Below, one piece after another: positions 1-9,959 of a stretch of 64,000 bases of DNA. Position 1 is the first letter of the stretch. Every line of letters begins with the position of its first letter. Under the pieces are notes generated by a model. The model had not been told where the DNA came from. It saw only the letters and a program-made list of their open reading frames with translations, and ran no database searches. The stretch comes from Microcoleus sp. AS-A8. Its GTDB lineage: Bacteria; Cyanobacteriota; Cyanobacteriia; Cyanobacteriales; Coleofasciculaceae. A program made the translations under genes and the position numbers. The DNA is taken from the NCBI GenBank assembly GCA_039962225.1, contig JAMPKV010000012.1:1-64000 (forward strand). Direction: 5' to 3'.

Positions 1-2
1 GC

Positions 3-149
3 ATCCTGATGAGACGCTTGCTCAAGCGCTCCAGTTTCACTTCAACTAAAGATTTAAGCGATCGCATTTTGGTATTTATTGAATATTTCAACCGAACCCT
101 GGCTAAACCATTTGAGTGGAAGTACGAAGGCTACCCAAAGACGGTTTAG
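3..149 (+). mobile_element. IS630-family transposase, C-terminal fragment (cut by window edge)
   Basis: The frame ending at the TAG at 147-149 is open to the left edge of the window. It reads ILMRRLLKRSSFTS, then IEYFNRTLAKPFEWKYEG. This is the usual C-terminal end of cyanobacterial IS630/Tc1-mariner DDE transposases (the family end resembles RRLLKRGSF...YFN...KPFxWxYxG). The enzyme would catalyse cut-and-paste transposition, but the catalytic DDE residues lie outside the window, so intactness cannot be judged. No terminal inverted repeat is obvious just after the stop, and the next bases already read as a fragment of another gene, so the element end lies close to 150. Family assignment rests on this C-terminal motif alone. 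Confidence 0.7.
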
Positions 150-384
150 ACTGGTGGGTTATTTCTGCCAGCCTGCACTAGCTTATATGTTGGCTAGTCC
201 GCAGAGCGAACGTCCGGTATTCGGCATGGCAACAAACGGTGATGAGTTTGTGTTTTTGAAGCTAAGTCAAGGAAATGCTCCACAATATGACGCATCGCGG
301 ACATTTTCACTGTTTCCTCGGCGGCATGAGTTAGGCGGGGTTTTACGGATTTTGAAACGGTTGGGACGGGTAGTGGTGGAGTGA
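150..384 (+). pseudogene. 3' remnant of an HsdR_N-like (restriction subunit R-like) gene cut by the IS630 element
   Basis: The frame ending at 384 reads ASPQSERPVFGMATNGDEF, then FLKLSQ, then LRILKRLGRVVVE. This resembles the C-terminal half of short cyanobacterial proteins annotated as 'restriction endonuclease subunit R', which keep an HsdR_N-like nuclease fold and the pattern 'RPxFGxxTNGxxFxFxKL'. No proper start lies in this frame downstream of the transposase end. The in-frame TTG at 79 is inside the transposase gene. I infer a gene whose 5' part was separated by the insertion. Bases 385-534 after it hold no gene I can support. Confidence 0.5.
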
Positions 385-534
385 AAGAGAGCCTGTACTG
401 GATAAGGCAACTAGAGAAACGAATTTTCACTACGTTCACTAACACGACAGACGTAGAGTGCATTGCATTGCAATGCAGCAGATGATTACGGTGAACGCTG
501 CGTTACGCTAGTACTCATGTACCGTCACTACTTT

Positions 535-1929
535 ATGATCTGGCTTAAAAGTCTAGAGATTCATAGTTACCGTGGATTTGCCGAGGCAGAGATTGTAAAC
601 TTTGCACTTCCGAACAATGAACGTGGTAGTGGTCTAACAATCCTAGTTGGACCCAACAATGCTGGAAAATCTACGATTATCGAAGCCCTTCACGCTATAT
701 CGCGTCCTCCCCACACTCCTCCGAGCTTTGCTGAGGGTAAGCGAAATAAGCGTGCTGGCGATCGGGTCAGGTTTACAGTTCAAAACTCGGAAGGGCAGTA
801 TAAAGAGCTCGCAACCGTGCCTAGAGGTGGCAGTGAGACTCAGTGGAACTCGCCAGATATCGAGCCACTTCATTCTCGAATATTTGTCCTACCGTCTCGG
901 CGAACTTTCAACCCATATTTTGGAAAAGAAGTAATTTTTAAGAAGAGAGAACAATACATAGATAGTTTTCAGCTACCTGCAACACGGGGGTCTGCACTTA
1001 ACTTTCACTACCGTTTATTTCAGATTCAAGACAACAGGGAAGGCTTCAACAAAATCTTGGAACAAATAATAAATCCTGTACCAGATTGGTACATAGACCA
1101 AAGTAATACAGGACAGTACTACTTAAAGTTCCGCACTGGTAGCGAATTCCACACGAGCGACGGAATGGGAGAGGGTCTCGTAAGTCTCTTCTTCATTGTT
1201 GATGCACTATATGATTCAAAGCCAGGAAATATCATTGTTATTGACGAACCAGAATTATCTCTCCACCCCTATTTTCAGAAAAGGCTTCGTAAAGTTCTAT
1301 GTGATTTGGCAAAGGACAGACAGATTATCTTTGCGACACATTCACCTCAACTAATAGACGGGAAGGCAATTGCATCTGGTGCCTCTATTATTAGAGTACG
1401 AAAGCGTGAAGATCGCTCTGTCGTCTTTGAACTGACCAATGAAACCAAAAAGAAAATAGGCAACTTTCTTCGAGATCTCAACAATCCCCATGTACTAGGC
1501 TTAGATGCAAGTGAAGTTTTCTTCTTAGAAGATGGTGTGATACTGGTTGAAGGTCAGGAGGATGTTATATTCTTTCCGAAAGTCCTTGAGCAACTGGAGA
1601 TAACAATATCTGGTGATTTTTATGGCTGGGGCGTTGGCGGAGCGCCTAAGATGCCTGTTATTGCCTCTATGTTGCAAGAGTTAGGTTTTGAGCGTGTTGT
1701 TGGTATTCTGGATAAAAATATGACTTATATGCAAACTTCACTTGAGCAACAATTCCCACATTATTCATTCGAGGTTATTCCTGCTGATGATGTACGTACA
1801 AAGCCTGCTCGGAGTGAGCGTGCTGAGGTGGTAGGACTTCTAGATAAAAATGGCTTGATTCGAGACGACTTTAAACAAAACACAATCAGTATTTTTGAAA
1901 GGATAAAACGCGCTTTAAGAACTCCATGA
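535..1929 (+). CDS. OLD-family ATPase/TOPRIM endonuclease
   Basis: Predicted 464-residue protein from the ATG at 535 (MIWLKSLEIHSYRGF). The frame stays open back to 463, but homology to SMC/RecF-like N-termini begins at 'LKSLEIHSYRGF'. Walker A is GPNNAGKST at about 39-47, Walker B is IIVIDEPELSLHP at about 233-245, and the ABC-type His switch is FATHSPQLI near 265. A TOPRIM-like half follows, with LVEGQED (Glu339, Asp343) and GILDKN. OLD nucleases couple ATP binding to nicking or cleavage of DNA, and many act in phage defence. No UvrD-like GajB partner follows, so this looks like a stand-alone class 1 OLD protein rather than Gabija. It sits between a broken restriction-like gene and a Uma2 gene. 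Confidence 0.8.
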   Translation: MIWLKSLEIHSYRGFAEAEIVNFALPNNERGSGLTILVGPNNAGKSTIIEALHAISRPPHTPPSFAEGKRNKRAGDRVRFTVQNSEGQYKELATVPRGGSETQWNSPDIEPLHSRIFVLPSRRTFNPYFGKEVIFKKREQYIDSFQLPATRGSALNFHYRLFQIQDNREGFNKILEQIINPVPDWYIDQSNTGQYYLKFRTGSEFHTSDGMGEGLVSLFFIVDALYDSKPGNIIVIDEPELSLHPYFQKRLRKVLCDLAKDRQIIFATHSPQLIDGKAIASGASIIRVRKREDRSVVFELTNETKKKIGNFLRDLNNPHVLGLDASEVFFLEDGVILVEGQEDVIFFPKVLEQLEITISGDFYGWGVGGAPKMPVIASMLQELGFERVVGILDKNMTYMQTSLEQQFPHYSFEVIPADDVRTKPARSERAEVVGLLDKNGLIRDDFKQNTISIFERIKRALRTP

Positions 1930-1959
1930 GAAAATTAGAGTAACAACCGCCAAACAGCT

Positions 1960-2523
1960 ATGACGCCTGCATCGGTTAAACCCCTCACCCTTGAAGACTT
2001 TCTCAAGCTTCCTGATATCGAGGAATCCCCGGCATGGAAGTACATTAATGGGAATGCGATTCAGAAGCCGATGCCAAAAACGAGGTACTCTCTGTTACAA
2101 AAGCGGCTACTGGCTGTCATTGATAGCCACACGGAAGACTATACGGCACTTCCTGAACTTCGTTGTACCTTTGGCGGGCGTTCTGTTGTACCTGATGTTG
2201 CAGTGGTGGCATGGAACCGGATTCAGCTGGATGAGGAAGGAGAGCCAGAAGACAACTTTGTCGAACCCCCAGATTGGACAATTGAGATTCTCTCACCCGA
2301 ACAGAAGGCTAACCGGGTGATTGACAACATTCTGCATTGTCTGCGACATGGCTGTCAGTTAGGGTGGCTCATCGATCCGGACGATCACTCTATCCTCACG
2401 TTTAAACCCAAGCAAGAACCTGAAGTATATAGAGCGAGCGCTCGCTTGCAAGTTCTTGAAAGCACTAAGTTAAAGTTAACGGCAGAGCAGGTTTTTGGTT
2501 GGTTGAAAATTGTTAACAGGTAA
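1960..2523 (+). CDS. Uma2-family putative endonuclease
   Basis: This 187-residue protein has the usual size and shape of the cyanobacterial Uma2 (DUF820) family, a PD-(D/E)XK-like fold. Visible family hallmarks are an N-terminal LTLEDFLKLPDIEESPAWKY segment, YINGNAIQKPMP, PDVAVV, PDWTIEILSPEQ with the probable catalytic Asp/Glu, and a C-terminal GWLIDPDD. It starts 30 bases after the OLD gene on the same strand and could be co-transcribed with it. Uma2 genes occur in dozens of copies in such genomes; their role is unsettled, and nuclease activity is inferred from the fold. A close relative lies at 39291-39848 on the other strand. Confidence 0.85.
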   Translation: MTPASVKPLTLEDFLKLPDIEESPAWKYINGNAIQKPMPKTRYSLLQKRLLAVIDSHTEDYTALPELRCTFGGRSVVPDVAVVAWNRIQLDEEGEPEDNFVEPPDWTIEILSPEQKANRVIDNILHCLRHGCQLGWLIDPDDHSILTFKPKQEPEVYRASARLQVLESTKLKLTAEQVFGWLKIVNR

Positions 2524-2545
2524 CGGCTATCTGAGAAAACGAGGA

Positions 2546-3889
2546 TTAGGGCGCAGCCGTTATAGCTGTTGGATCGACAAATTGAATCACACCCCATTGC
2601 CCATTGGTTAACCACTCTGAGTCTTCCTGATTGAGTGCTGCGATCTGCTCTAATCCTAAACCCACTACCAGTTCTGACTTGAGAGTGCGTAGAGCTACCA
2701 AGGGTGCTGGAAAGTAGCAGACGATATCTGCAAAAGCCGTTGTAAAAGGCCAGGTGCGATTGCCTAAGCATCGGCGATAATTCGCATCTCCCTTGATTAA
2801 AATTAGCGTCGATTGAGCTAACTCTTGCCTTAGGGGTTCGGGCATTTCCCAGAATACTAAGGGAGATGTCCAAAAAGTATCCTCACGGCAGAGCAAACGA
2901 CCTTGATCCAGATAATCTTGCAATCGTTGCGCCAGGGATTGGACATCCGGATCACGGGTAGTGGCGAGAAACTCGATCGTGTCTTGCACATCTTGAATCA
3001 TCGCATCCGATACGAACATGGGATGGGATTTCAGGTGCAAGTAAATCACTTCAGCCGCGTGACTTGTGAGCAGAAAGTCCACCACGCATAAATCACAGAC
3101 GAGTTCCAACCCTGCATTATCCACGATCACATCCATCCGTACCCCCTCAAAGCGAGCCACTCGCTCAGCAATCAGTGCCGTATCATCGACCAAGATGTGA
3201 TTTTGTTCCAAGTGAATTTCTTGGCTGCTATCCAATTCTCCGGCATCAATCGGCCACAGACTCATATCAGCCCGATTACCCCACAAAACCGAATAGAGTA
3301 GAGCAATCAAACTTTTTGGCTCTAGGTTGCCCTGATCATGTTTTGCTTGCTCTATCCAGTGATTGACTCGTGTACTCAGTTCCCGAATGGAAACCAGGGT
3401 TGTCTCCAAACCCCTGCGTTTTTGTAGAGCAAATGGATCGACGTCTTGAGTGCTTCCAGCTTGGAAGTAATGGGTTGCCTCAAGGATACGACGGAAGAAG
3501 TATGCCTCTGCAAAAAACCAGGGAATGTCTAACCAGCGCTGTCCGATATAGGGTTGAAGATATTGATTCCACTCGCTCAAATCTGGCGCTTCGTCGTCGA
3601 GGGAACGCACAATTCCATTGGGCAAAGATTGAATCAGGCTTGCCAAGTTGTTCACAATGGATGTGGGAAAATCGTTTTCATCGATCACCCGTTGGACAAT
3701 CGCTGGCATTCGCTGAGTTAATGTGAAGTAGGCGAAAGAGCCTTCCTCAGACATCATCATCGGTGGGGGAAGGGGTAATCGGGGCTGCCGAAATGGTGAG
3801 CCAAGCAAATTTTCCTGTTCAGTCACGGGTTTACCAGTTTTGACAGATGAGAATGATTTTACAGGTGTATCGAAATCCGATTTACTCAC
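2546..3889 (-). CDS. DUF89/ARMT1-like damage-control phosphatase
   Basis: 447 residues from a GTG start, close to the size of human ARMT1. Visible signatures are IPWFFAEAYFFRRILEATHYF early on, the metal-site-like DVIVDNAGLELVCDL, and LIKGDANYRRCLGNRTWP near the C-terminus. These match the DUF89 fold, a metal-dependent phosphatase that hydrolyses phosphorylated sugars and damaged phosphometabolites; the substrate here is unknown. The first 35 residues are poorly conserved in type, and translation may start further in, before PPPMMMSEEGSFAYF. The gene is divergent from the XRE gene at 3911, only 21 bases away, so the two must share a promoter region. Confidence 0.8.
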   Translation of the reverse strand: MSKSDFDTPVKSFSSVKTGKPVTEQENLLGSPFRQPRLPLPPPMMMSEEGSFAYFTLTQRMPAIVQRVIDENDFPTSIVNNLASLIQSLPNGIVRSLDDEAPDLSEWNQYLQPYIGQRWLDIPWFFAEAYFFRRILEATHYFQAGSTQDVDPFALQKRRGLETTLVSIRELSTRVNHWIEQAKHDQGNLEPKSLIALLYSVLWGNRADMSLWPIDAGELDSSQEIHLEQNHILVDDTALIAERVARFEGVRMDVIVDNAGLELVCDLCVVDFLLTSHAAEVIYLHLKSHPMFVSDAMIQDVQDTIEFLATTRDPDVQSLAQRLQDYLDQGRLLCREDTFWTSPLVFWEMPEPLRQELAQSTLILIKGDANYRRCLGNRTWPFTTAFADIVCYFPAPLVALRTLKSELVVGLGLEQIAALNQEDSEWLTNGQWGVIQFVDPTAITAAP

Positions 3890-3910
3890 CCCTAATCCAA
3901 CTGTGCAATC

Positions 3911-4180
3911 ATGTCACAAGCACCACTCAATCCAGAGGAGCCGATATCACCCTTAAAAAGGCTACGGATTCAGGCCGGTCTAACTCAATCTGAACTCGCT
4001 CAGCAAATTCCTGACAAAACGGGAACTAAACCCATCTCTCAAAGAGCTGTGAGTGCTTGGGAGAGGGGTGAATATCAACCGGAACTAACAATTCCCCAAA
4101 TGAAGGCGTTTTGTAGAGCGTTGGGTGTTACTCTCGATGCGTTGCCGGACGATTGCGGTCCGCCAAAGCGTTCATCCTAG
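3911..4180 (+). CDS. XRE-family helix-turn-helix transcriptional regulator
   Basis: 89 residues forming essentially one Cro/C1-type HTH: LKRLRIQAGLTQSELAQQI for helices 1-2, ISQRAVSAWERGEYQPEL for the recognition helix region, and IPQMKAFCRALGVTLDAL at the end. It should bind DNA as a dimer. It begins 21 bases from the divergent DUF89 start and ends 7 bases before a GNAT gene on the same strand, so autoregulation or control of these neighbours is plausible but not shown. No extra sensory domain is present. Confidence 0.85.
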   Translation: MSQAPLNPEEPISPLKRLRIQAGLTQSELAQQIPDKTGTKPISQRAVSAWERGEYQPELTIPQMKAFCRALGVTLDALPDDCGPPKRSS

Positions 4181-4187
4181 AGGCCAA

Positions 4188-4661
4188 ATGACTGAGCAGC
4201 CTTTTATTTTACCAATTGGGTGTATTCTGCGTCGAGCTTGTGCCCAGGATATCTGGGCGATTCGCAAATTAGTGCTGAGTGCCAAACTCGATCCGACTCA
4301 GGTGCGCTGGTCAAAGTTTTGGGTGATTGAATGTGAGGGGAGTGTTGTTGCTTGTGGACAGTTGCGTAGCTTTGCTCAGGCACAAGAATTGGGGAGTTTA
4401 GTGGTTGCATCGGCTTGGCGAAATCGAGGTTTGGGGAACTTTTTAGTTAAGCATTTGATTCAGGAGGCAACCGAACCACTGTATCTGGAATGTTTGGGCA
4501 GTCGGTTGGCAACGTTTTATACTCACTTTGGTTTTGTGCCCATTGCTTGGCAAGAGTTACCCCAATCCCTAAAGTGGAAGTTTGGCCTATCTCAATTGGT
4601 GTCTAAATTATTGCCGATGATTTCTGTGACCCTCATGCAGTATCAAGGGTTTGGTGAGTGA
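4188..4661 (+). CDS. GNAT-family N-acetyltransferase
   Basis: 157 residues from the ATG at 4188 (MTEQPFILPIGCILRRA). The open frame extends back to 4125, but that part overlaps the XRE gene and lacks GNAT similarity. The acetyl-CoA site is the LGSLVVASAWRNRGLGNFLVKHLI stretch, carrying the R/Q-x-x-G-x-G/A type loop as RNRGLG. A typical C-terminal strand follows at YLECLGSRLATFYTHFGF. It would transfer an acetyl group to an unknown amine. The short gap to the XRE gene suggests one transcript. Sequence style is that of chromosomal cyanobacterial GNATs rather than TacT-like toxins. Confidence 0.85.
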   Translation: MTEQPFILPIGCILRRACAQDIWAIRKLVLSAKLDPTQVRWSKFWVIECEGSVVACGQLRSFAQAQELGSLVVASAWRNRGLGNFLVKHLIQEATEPLYLECLGSRLATFYTHFGFVPIAWQELPQSLKWKFGLSQLVSKLLPMISVTLMQYQGFGE

Positions 4662-4742
4662 GTGGGAGTGCGATCGCTAACTTGTAAATCCTACTTGCGA
4701 TCGCGCTTTCTCCTGACGCATCGCACCCAACTATCCCCATTC

Positions 4743-7700
4743 TCAAATCTCAACCGCCCCCAGAGTTTTCAACATCGCTTTCTGTGCTTCCGCCAAGCCT
4801 GTAACTCCCGTGATATTCATACCTTCATAGGGTCTAGCAGCTATCAGCGTCTTCAGGCACTCACCCGTCTTGACATTCCAAATCTTAACGGTCTCATCTT
4901 GGCTTCCACTAACCAGGGTTTGACCATCGGAGCTGAAAGCAACAGACCAAACCTTATCAGTGTGCCCTCGTAGAGTTTGCAGGCATTGCCCAGTGCGAAC
5001 CTCCCACAATTTCACTGTTTGGTCATCACCGCTACCAACTAAGATTTGACCGTCAGGATTAAAGGTGGCGGACTCTCCCCAACTGCTTTGTCCTTGCAGA
5101 GTTTGCAGGCATTGCCCAGTGCCAACTGTCCACAACCTTACCGTTTGGTCGAGACTGCTACTAGCAAGCAGTTGACCATCGAGGCTGAAGGTGATGGACT
5201 CTACCCAACCGCTATGACCCTGTAGAGTTTGCAGGCATTGCCCAGTACTAACCTCCCACAGCCGTACCGTTCCGTCACGACTGCCACTAGCCAGCAATTG
5301 ACCATCAGGACTGAAGGCAACGCACCGCACCTCACTGCTATGATCTTGCCAAACATGGAGGCAATGACCTGTAGTGACTTCCCACAGCCGCACTGTTTGA
5401 TCGCCACTGCCACTAGCAAGCAGTTGACCATCGGGACTGAAGGCAACGCACTGTACCCAACTGTGATGACCGGGCAAAACATGGAGGCTATGACCCGTAG
5501 TAACGTCCCACAACCGCACTGTTTGGTCACCACTGCTAGCTAGAGTTTGACCATTGGGGCTGAAGGCAACGGACTGTACCCCGCCGCTATGACCCTGTAA
5601 AGTTTTCAAGCATTGCCCAGTACTAACCTCCCACAACCGCACCTGTTGGTCACCACTGCCACTAGCGATCAGTCGGTCATCCGCGCTTAAGGCAACCGAC
5701 CGTACCCTATTGGTATAACCCTGCAAAATTCGGAGACATTGCCCAGTGCTGACCTCCCATAGCCTCACGCTTGAGTCATCACTGCTACTCGCTAACGTTT
5801 GACCATCGGGACTGAAAGCAATCGATCGCACCTTATTAGTATGACCCTGTAAAATTCGGAGACATTGCCCAGTGCTGACCTCCCAGAACCTCACTGTTGA
5901 GTCATCACTGCCACTAGCTAGAATTTGACCATTGGGACTGAAAGCAATTCTACTGATGTCATTATTTTCCTGTAGAGATTTCAGACAATTTCCAGTACTC
6001 ACCTCCCACAGCTTCACGGTTGAGTCATTACTGCTACTAGCCAAGGTTTGACCGTCGGGACTGAAGGCAAGCGATCGTACCTTTTGAGTATGAGCCTGCA
6101 AAATTTGTAGACAATTTCCAGTACTCACCTCCCACAGCCTGACTATTGAATCATCACTGCCACTAGCTAGAATTTGACCATTGGGACTGAAGGCAAGCGA
6201 TCGCACTTTATCCCTATGACCCTGCAAAATTTGTAGACAATTCCCAGTGTTCACCTCCCACAGCCTCACTGTTTGGTCATCACTGCCACTAGCTAGAATT
6301 TGACCACCGGGACTGAACGCAACCCACGTTACCCAATTGCTATGCCCCTGCAAAGTTTGGAGACACTGCCCAGTGTTAATCTCCCACAGCTTCACGGTTG
6401 GGTCGCTACTGCCACTAACGGCAAGCAGTTGACCATTGGGACTGAAAGCGATCGATGATATCCAATTGGTATGTCCCTGAAAGGTCAGAATTTGCTGACC
6501 ATCCCCAACGTGCCAAATCCGAACCTGACCAACGACATCACTTGTGGCTAAAAGTTTTCCATCGGGGCTAAATTCCACTGCTGTAATTTTGTCGAAGGCT
6601 TGAGTAAAAACAGATTTGGATAAGTCAGAGTGAGCGAAATTAACATGTTGTAAAGTCATGCCCTGTAGGTAGGCTTGCCAAATTCTCAAATTAGAAAAAT
6701 CTAAGCCGCTCAAATCTGTTTGGAGTTGGGAAAGTAGATTGAGAATATTTCCACCCGTATACCCAGGTTGATGTGGAGATTGCTCCCGTAGGGTTGTGAT
6801 AATTTCTCGTAGAGGCACAGAAGCCTTAGCCCCTAAGGTAGTGAGCAACCTTTCTGCAATGGGTTTAAGAATGAGGCGAACTTGAGTTTCCCTTACGTAA
6901 TCTTTCGCCGTTGCCTTAATCAGAGCCTGACTATTAAAAAGGTCTATTTTCCCTGTTTGAATCTCTGCACAGACTTGCTCAATCAAGCGGTCACTCAGAT
7001 ACTCCATGACAACAGGTTGCAGCGTGAAGAGGGCACTGCTTTTTTCGATGAGCGATCGCCTAACCAAAGACTGCACCGCTTCAATCAACTTTGGCGGCGA
7101 TGCCAGCGAGACAATATCTTCTCGCAATTCTGATAGTGAAACTGGCTCCCGATTAATTGCCAGCCAGTACATCACCTCCCGCTCCAAATCTGACAGCCGA
7201 TTAAACTGCTGCTCTAGAAGGTCACGCACTTGCCCAAAAACTACAGAACCTTGCGCTAAAAATTCAGCAATATTGCCATCAAATAATTCTTTAATCGTTG
7301 TTGAAATAATCTTTAAGGCAAGAGGGCTACCTTTATAGAATTCAATCAGTTTTATCTGTTCCTCTTCTGAGCCAGAAAGACCTTTGACTTTAAAGATTTC
7401 TTCTCCCTCTACCGCTTTCAAACCTTTTAGCTGCAAGGAACGAACTGAGGGTGTTTCGCCTTCAGAGGAAGCAACTTCTTTCGGTTTTTCTCGGCTCGTC
7501 AGGACTAAGCAGCTTTGATGGGATGTTCCTCCGACTCGCCTGATTAGCTCACCATAATCCTCATAGCCTTCTCGATACTCTCCTGCATGGTCGCTTCCTT
7601 GTAAAATCGATTCGGCATTATCCAGTACGATGAGACAACGTTTCGAGCGTAAATAATCAAGCGATCGCGATATCCTACCGCCTACGGTTTCGGGTAAATC

Positions 7701-8183
7701 AGTGTCTTGCTGGTTGGACAGAAACTTGATAATGTCTGCCAGGATTTCTTGTATGGGTGGAGCATTGCGGAGACTGCGCCAAATGACATACTCAAACTCA
7801 TCCTGAATCTGTTGTGCCACCTTGATCGATAGAGTTGTCTTACCGATTCCTCCCATGCCTAACAGTGCCACCAATCGGCAGCGTTCCTGCACAATCCACT
7901 GTTCTAACTTGGCAAGTTCTTCGGTGCGTCCATAGAAAACCGAGATATCAACCGCCTCTCCCCAATCTTGACGCAGTTTTGCAGTTCCCCCCTCAGGCGT
8001 AGCAACAACAGGAATCGAACTTGAAGGATTCTGAGCCTGCGGTAATTCAGCTGCCTGTTGGGTTACACTCTTTTTCTCACGTTGCTTTTGGATATAGTCG
8101 AGCATTTGCACTACGGCAGCAGGAATGCCTACAAGACCAGCAATGATGCCCACTATACCTGCGGCAATTGTTAGGGGATCCAT
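4743..8183 (-). CDS. STAND (NB-ARC) NTPase with 14 WD40 repeats
   Basis: 1146 residues. An N-terminal hydrophobic helix (about 5-27) is followed by a linker and an NB-ARC domain with Walker [10 protein letters not shown] (109-117) and Walker B LIVLDNA (184-190). A winged-helix-like region ([17 protein letters not shown]) and a pentapeptide-like bridge ([24 protein letters not shown]) come next. I count 14 WD40 units from about residue 530 to 1115, enough for two seven-bladed propellers. STAND proteins act as ATP-switched signalling platforms in which the repeats sense a ligand; some prokaryotic members act in antiviral defence. The effector here would be the small N-terminal hydrophobic domain, function unknown. 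The WD40 units are very similar at DNA level, which points to recent duplication. Confidence 0.9.
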   Translation of the reverse strand: MDPLTIAAGIVGIIAGLVGIPAAVVQMLDYIQKQREKKSVTQQAAELPQAQNPSSSIPVVATPEGGTAKLRQDWGEAVDISVFYGRTEELAKLEQWIVQERCRLVALLGMGGIGKTTLSIKVAQQIQDEFEYVIWRSLRNAPPIQEILADIIKFLSNQQDTDLPETVGGRISRSLDYLRSKRCLIVLDNAESILQGSDHAGEYREGYEDYGELIRRVGGTSHQSCLVLTSREKPKEVASSEGETPSVRSLQLKGLKAVEGEEIFKVKGLSGSEEEQIKLIEFYKGSPLALKIISTTIKELFDGNIAEFLAQGSVVFGQVRDLLEQQFNRLSDLEREVMYWLAINREPVSLSELREDIVSLASPPKLIEAVQSLVRRSLIEKSSALFTLQPVVMEYLSDRLIEQVCAEIQTGKIDLFNSQALIKATAKDYVRETQVRLILKPIAERLLTTLGAKASVPLREIITTLREQSPHQPGYTGGNILNLLSQLQTDLSGLDFSNLRIWQAYLQGMTLQHVNFAHSDLSKSVFTQAFDKITAVEFSPDGKLLATSDVVGQVRIWHVGDGQQILTFQGHTNWISSIAFSPNGQLLAVSGSSDPTVKLWEINTGQCLQTLQGHSNWVTWVAFSPGGQILASGSDDQTVRLWEVNTGNCLQILQGHRDKVRSLAFSPNGQILASGSDDSIVRLWEVSTGNCLQILQAHTQKVRSLAFSPDGQTLASSSNDSTVKLWEVSTGNCLKSLQENNDISRIAFSPNGQILASGSDDSTVRFWEVSTGQCLRILQGHTNKVRSIAFSPDGQTLASSSDDSSVRLWEVSTGQCLRILQGYTNRVRSVALSADDRLIASGSGDQQVRLWEVSTGQCLKTLQGHSGGVQSVAFSPNGQTLASSGDQTVRLWDVTTGHSLHVLPGHHSWVQCVAFSPDGQLLASGSGDQTVRLWEVTTGHCLHVWQDHSSEVRCVAFSPDGQLLASGSRDGTVRLWEVSTGQCLQTLQGHSGWVESITFSLDGQLLASSSLDQTVRLWTVGTGQCLQTLQGQSSWGESATFNPDGQILVGSGDDQTVKLWEVRTGQCLQTLRGHTDKVWSVAFSSDGQTLVSGSQDETVKIWNVKTGECLKTLIAARPYEGMNITGVTGLAEAQKAMLKTLGAVEI
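4840..6600 (-). repeat. Tandem ~126-bp WD40-coding repeats (14 units)
   Basis: The C-terminal part of the STAND gene is built of units of roughly 120-129 bases. They share near-constant blocks for [23 protein letters not shown] and LQGH. Several neighbouring units differ by only a few bases, for example those around 5710-5760 and 5840-5890. Such arrays are prone to gain, loss and gene conversion of units. Confidence 0.85.
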
Positions 8184-8409
8184 TTTTTAGTAGCCATAGG
8201 GACTAGAAGATTAGACAGAATCCTAGCACTTCCCAAAATTGGCGACAGTACCCTCTTGGAGCAAGAATTTATGCTCTCCTACGTTCCGTCGGATTGAAGC
8301 GGAGCCAAGTTTACTTTACTTGCTAAACAAGTACCTTGGAGCCAAGACGTTTCTGTTGTGAAGTTGGCAATCCACCACCATACCCAGAAAGGGTTGGTGG
8401 TAGAGATTA

Positions 8410-9078
8410 TTACAAAACGCCCTTAGAACTGGGAATCATCCCAGCGCGACGCGGATCGATTTCCACTGCCATCCGGACTGCCCGTGCAAATGCCTTAAAT
8501 GTTGCCTCAATGATGTGGTGCGAATTAATCCCATCGAGTTGGCGGATGTGCAGCGTCATCTGAGAGTGATTTACCACTGCCACAAAGAACTCTCGCACCA
8601 ACTGAGTGTCGTAGGTTCCCACACGCTGCGTCGGAATCTCCAAGCCGTAGCTTAAGTGAGGACGCCCGGAAAAGTCGAGGGTAACCTGAACCAACGCCTC
8701 ATCGAGGGGGGCAAGGAAATGACCAAAGCGAACAATCCCTTTGCGATCGCCGAGTGCCTTCCCTAACGCCATCCCCAGTGTAATCCCCACATCTTCATTG
8801 GTGTGGTGGTCATCAATTTCAATGTCCCCCTTGGCCTGCACGTCCAGATCGATCAGCCCATGCGAAGAAATCTGATGCAACATGTGGTCTAAAAATGGGA
8901 TGCCTGTAGCGGCAGTGCAAGCGCCTGTACCATCCAAATTCAAACTAACCTGCACATCCGTTTCACCCGTGGTACGGCTAACGGTTGCCATCCGTGTGGG
9001 GAACCGAGTCTCCTGGTTTTGACTATTGAAACCTGTGTGTTGTGTCAAATTCCCCTTAGGGTTATCGCTGATCTGCAT
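8410..9078 (-). CDS. hisB: Imidazoleglycerol-phosphate dehydratase
   Basis: 222 residues, the monofunctional bacterial type. The enzyme dehydrates imidazoleglycerol phosphate to imidazoleacetol phosphate in histidine synthesis, in the cytosol as a 24-mer. The two Mn-binding His clusters are plain: [14 protein letters not shown] with [14 protein letters not shown], and later NSHHIIEA. The C-terminal [14 protein letters not shown] tail is the family ending. The first 30 residues are a loosely conserved extension seen in cyanobacterial HisB, and the ATG at 9078 is kept for that reason. It lies 105 bases downstream of fabI on the same strand. Confidence 0.97.
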   Translation of the reverse strand: MQISDNPKGNLTQHTGFNSQNQETRFPTRMATVSRTTGETDVQVSLNLDGTGACTAATGIPFLDHMLHQISSHGLIDLDVQAKGDIEIDDHHTNEDVGITLGMALGKALGDRKGIVRFGHFLAPLDEALVQVTLDFSGRPHLSYGLEIPTQRVGTYDTQLVREFFVAVVNHSQMTLHIRQLDGINSHHIIEATFKAFARAVRMAVEIDPRRAGMIPSSKGVL

Positions 9079-9182
9079 AAAACCTGAGTTCCTGTGCCTT
9101 TAACGGAGAGTGGGGTCGAAACTTGGTTAGGTTAACAAGTTGAACGTTTCAACCTTCAACTTTCAACCTTCAACCCTATAAT

Positions 9183-9959
9183 CTACATCCCCATTATTTC
9201 GTAACCGGCGTCTACATATAAAACTTGACCCGTCACGCCACTGGATAAATCACTGCACAAGAAAGCCGCCGCATTGCCCACTTCCAGTTGAGTCACCGTC
9301 CGCCGCAGGGGTGCCACTTCCTCCACATGATGAATCATATCGAGGATACCTCCAACGGCTGACGAGGCTAAGGTGCGGATCGGGCCTGCTGAAATCGCAT
9401 TCACCCGAATATTGTTCGGCCCCAGTTCAGCCGCTAGATAACGCACACTCATTTCCAGTCCCGCCTTGGCAATTCCCATCACGTTGTAATTGGGAATCAC
9501 CTTAACACCCCCCAAGTAGGTGAGGGTGACAATACTACCGCCTTCTGTCATTAAGGGTTTAGCCGCCCCTGCCAATTGAGTCAGCGAGTACGTGCTAATT
9601 TCCAAAGCTTGGGTAAAATCAGCCCTGGAAACATTACTAAAGTCTCCCGATAACGCATCCTTACCGGCAAAAGCAAGGCAATGAATCAGAATGTCCAATT
9701 TACCCCATTGCTGACCGATCGCCTCGAAGGTTGCGGCGATTTGGGCATCGTCCTGAACGTTACAGGGCAAAAAAATACTAGGGGCGAGGGGTTCTACTAA
9801 CTCTTTGACCTTTTTCTCAAAGCGTCCTTTTTCATCGGGTAGATATGTGACACCCAAATTTGCACCTGCTTTGTGTAGTTGCTGGGCAATGCCCCAAGCG
9901 ATGGAGCGATTGTTGGCAATACCAGTGACAAGAGCGTTTTTTCCAGCCAAATTAAGCAT
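9183..9959 (-). CDS. fabI: Enoyl-[acyl-carrier-protein] reductase (NADH)
   Basis: 258 residues, full length for FabI. It reduces trans-2-enoyl-ACP to acyl-ACP in the last step of each fatty acid elongation round. The divergent SDR cofactor loop GIANNRSIAWGIA is at the N-terminus. The catalytic Tyr-x6-Lys appears as YNVMGIAK, preceded by TYLGG. SAGPIRTLAS and the C-terminal LYVDAGYEIMGM are standard. It is followed at 105 bases by hisB on the same strand; this order is often seen in cyanobacteria. Confidence 0.97.
   Translation of the reverse strand: MLNLAGKNALVTGIANNRSIAWGIAQQLHKAGANLGVTYLPDEKGRFEKKVKELVEPLAPSIFLPCNVQDDAQIAATFEAIGQQWGKLDILIHCLAFAGKDALSGDFSNVSRADFTQALEISTYSLTQLAGAAKPLMTEGGSIVTLTYLGGVKVIPNYNVMGIAKAGLEMSVRYLAAELGPNNIRVNAISAGPIRTLASSAVGGILDMIHHVEEVAPLRRTVTQLEVGNAAAFLCSDLSSGVTGQVLYVDAGYEIMGM

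Noticed and set aside
535-2523. Gabija or PARIS defence system
   Set aside because: The OLD protein is present but no UvrD-like helicase (GajB) or AriB partner follows. Uma2 is not part of either system.
3911-4661. XRE-GNAT toxin-antitoxin pair
   Set aside because: GNAT toxins usually pair with ribbon-helix-helix antitoxins, and this GNAT lacks the TacT-like features. Ordinary chromosomal genes fit better.
4840-6600. CRISPR or other non-coding repeat array
   Set aside because: The repeats are WD40-coding units in an intact frame without spacers.
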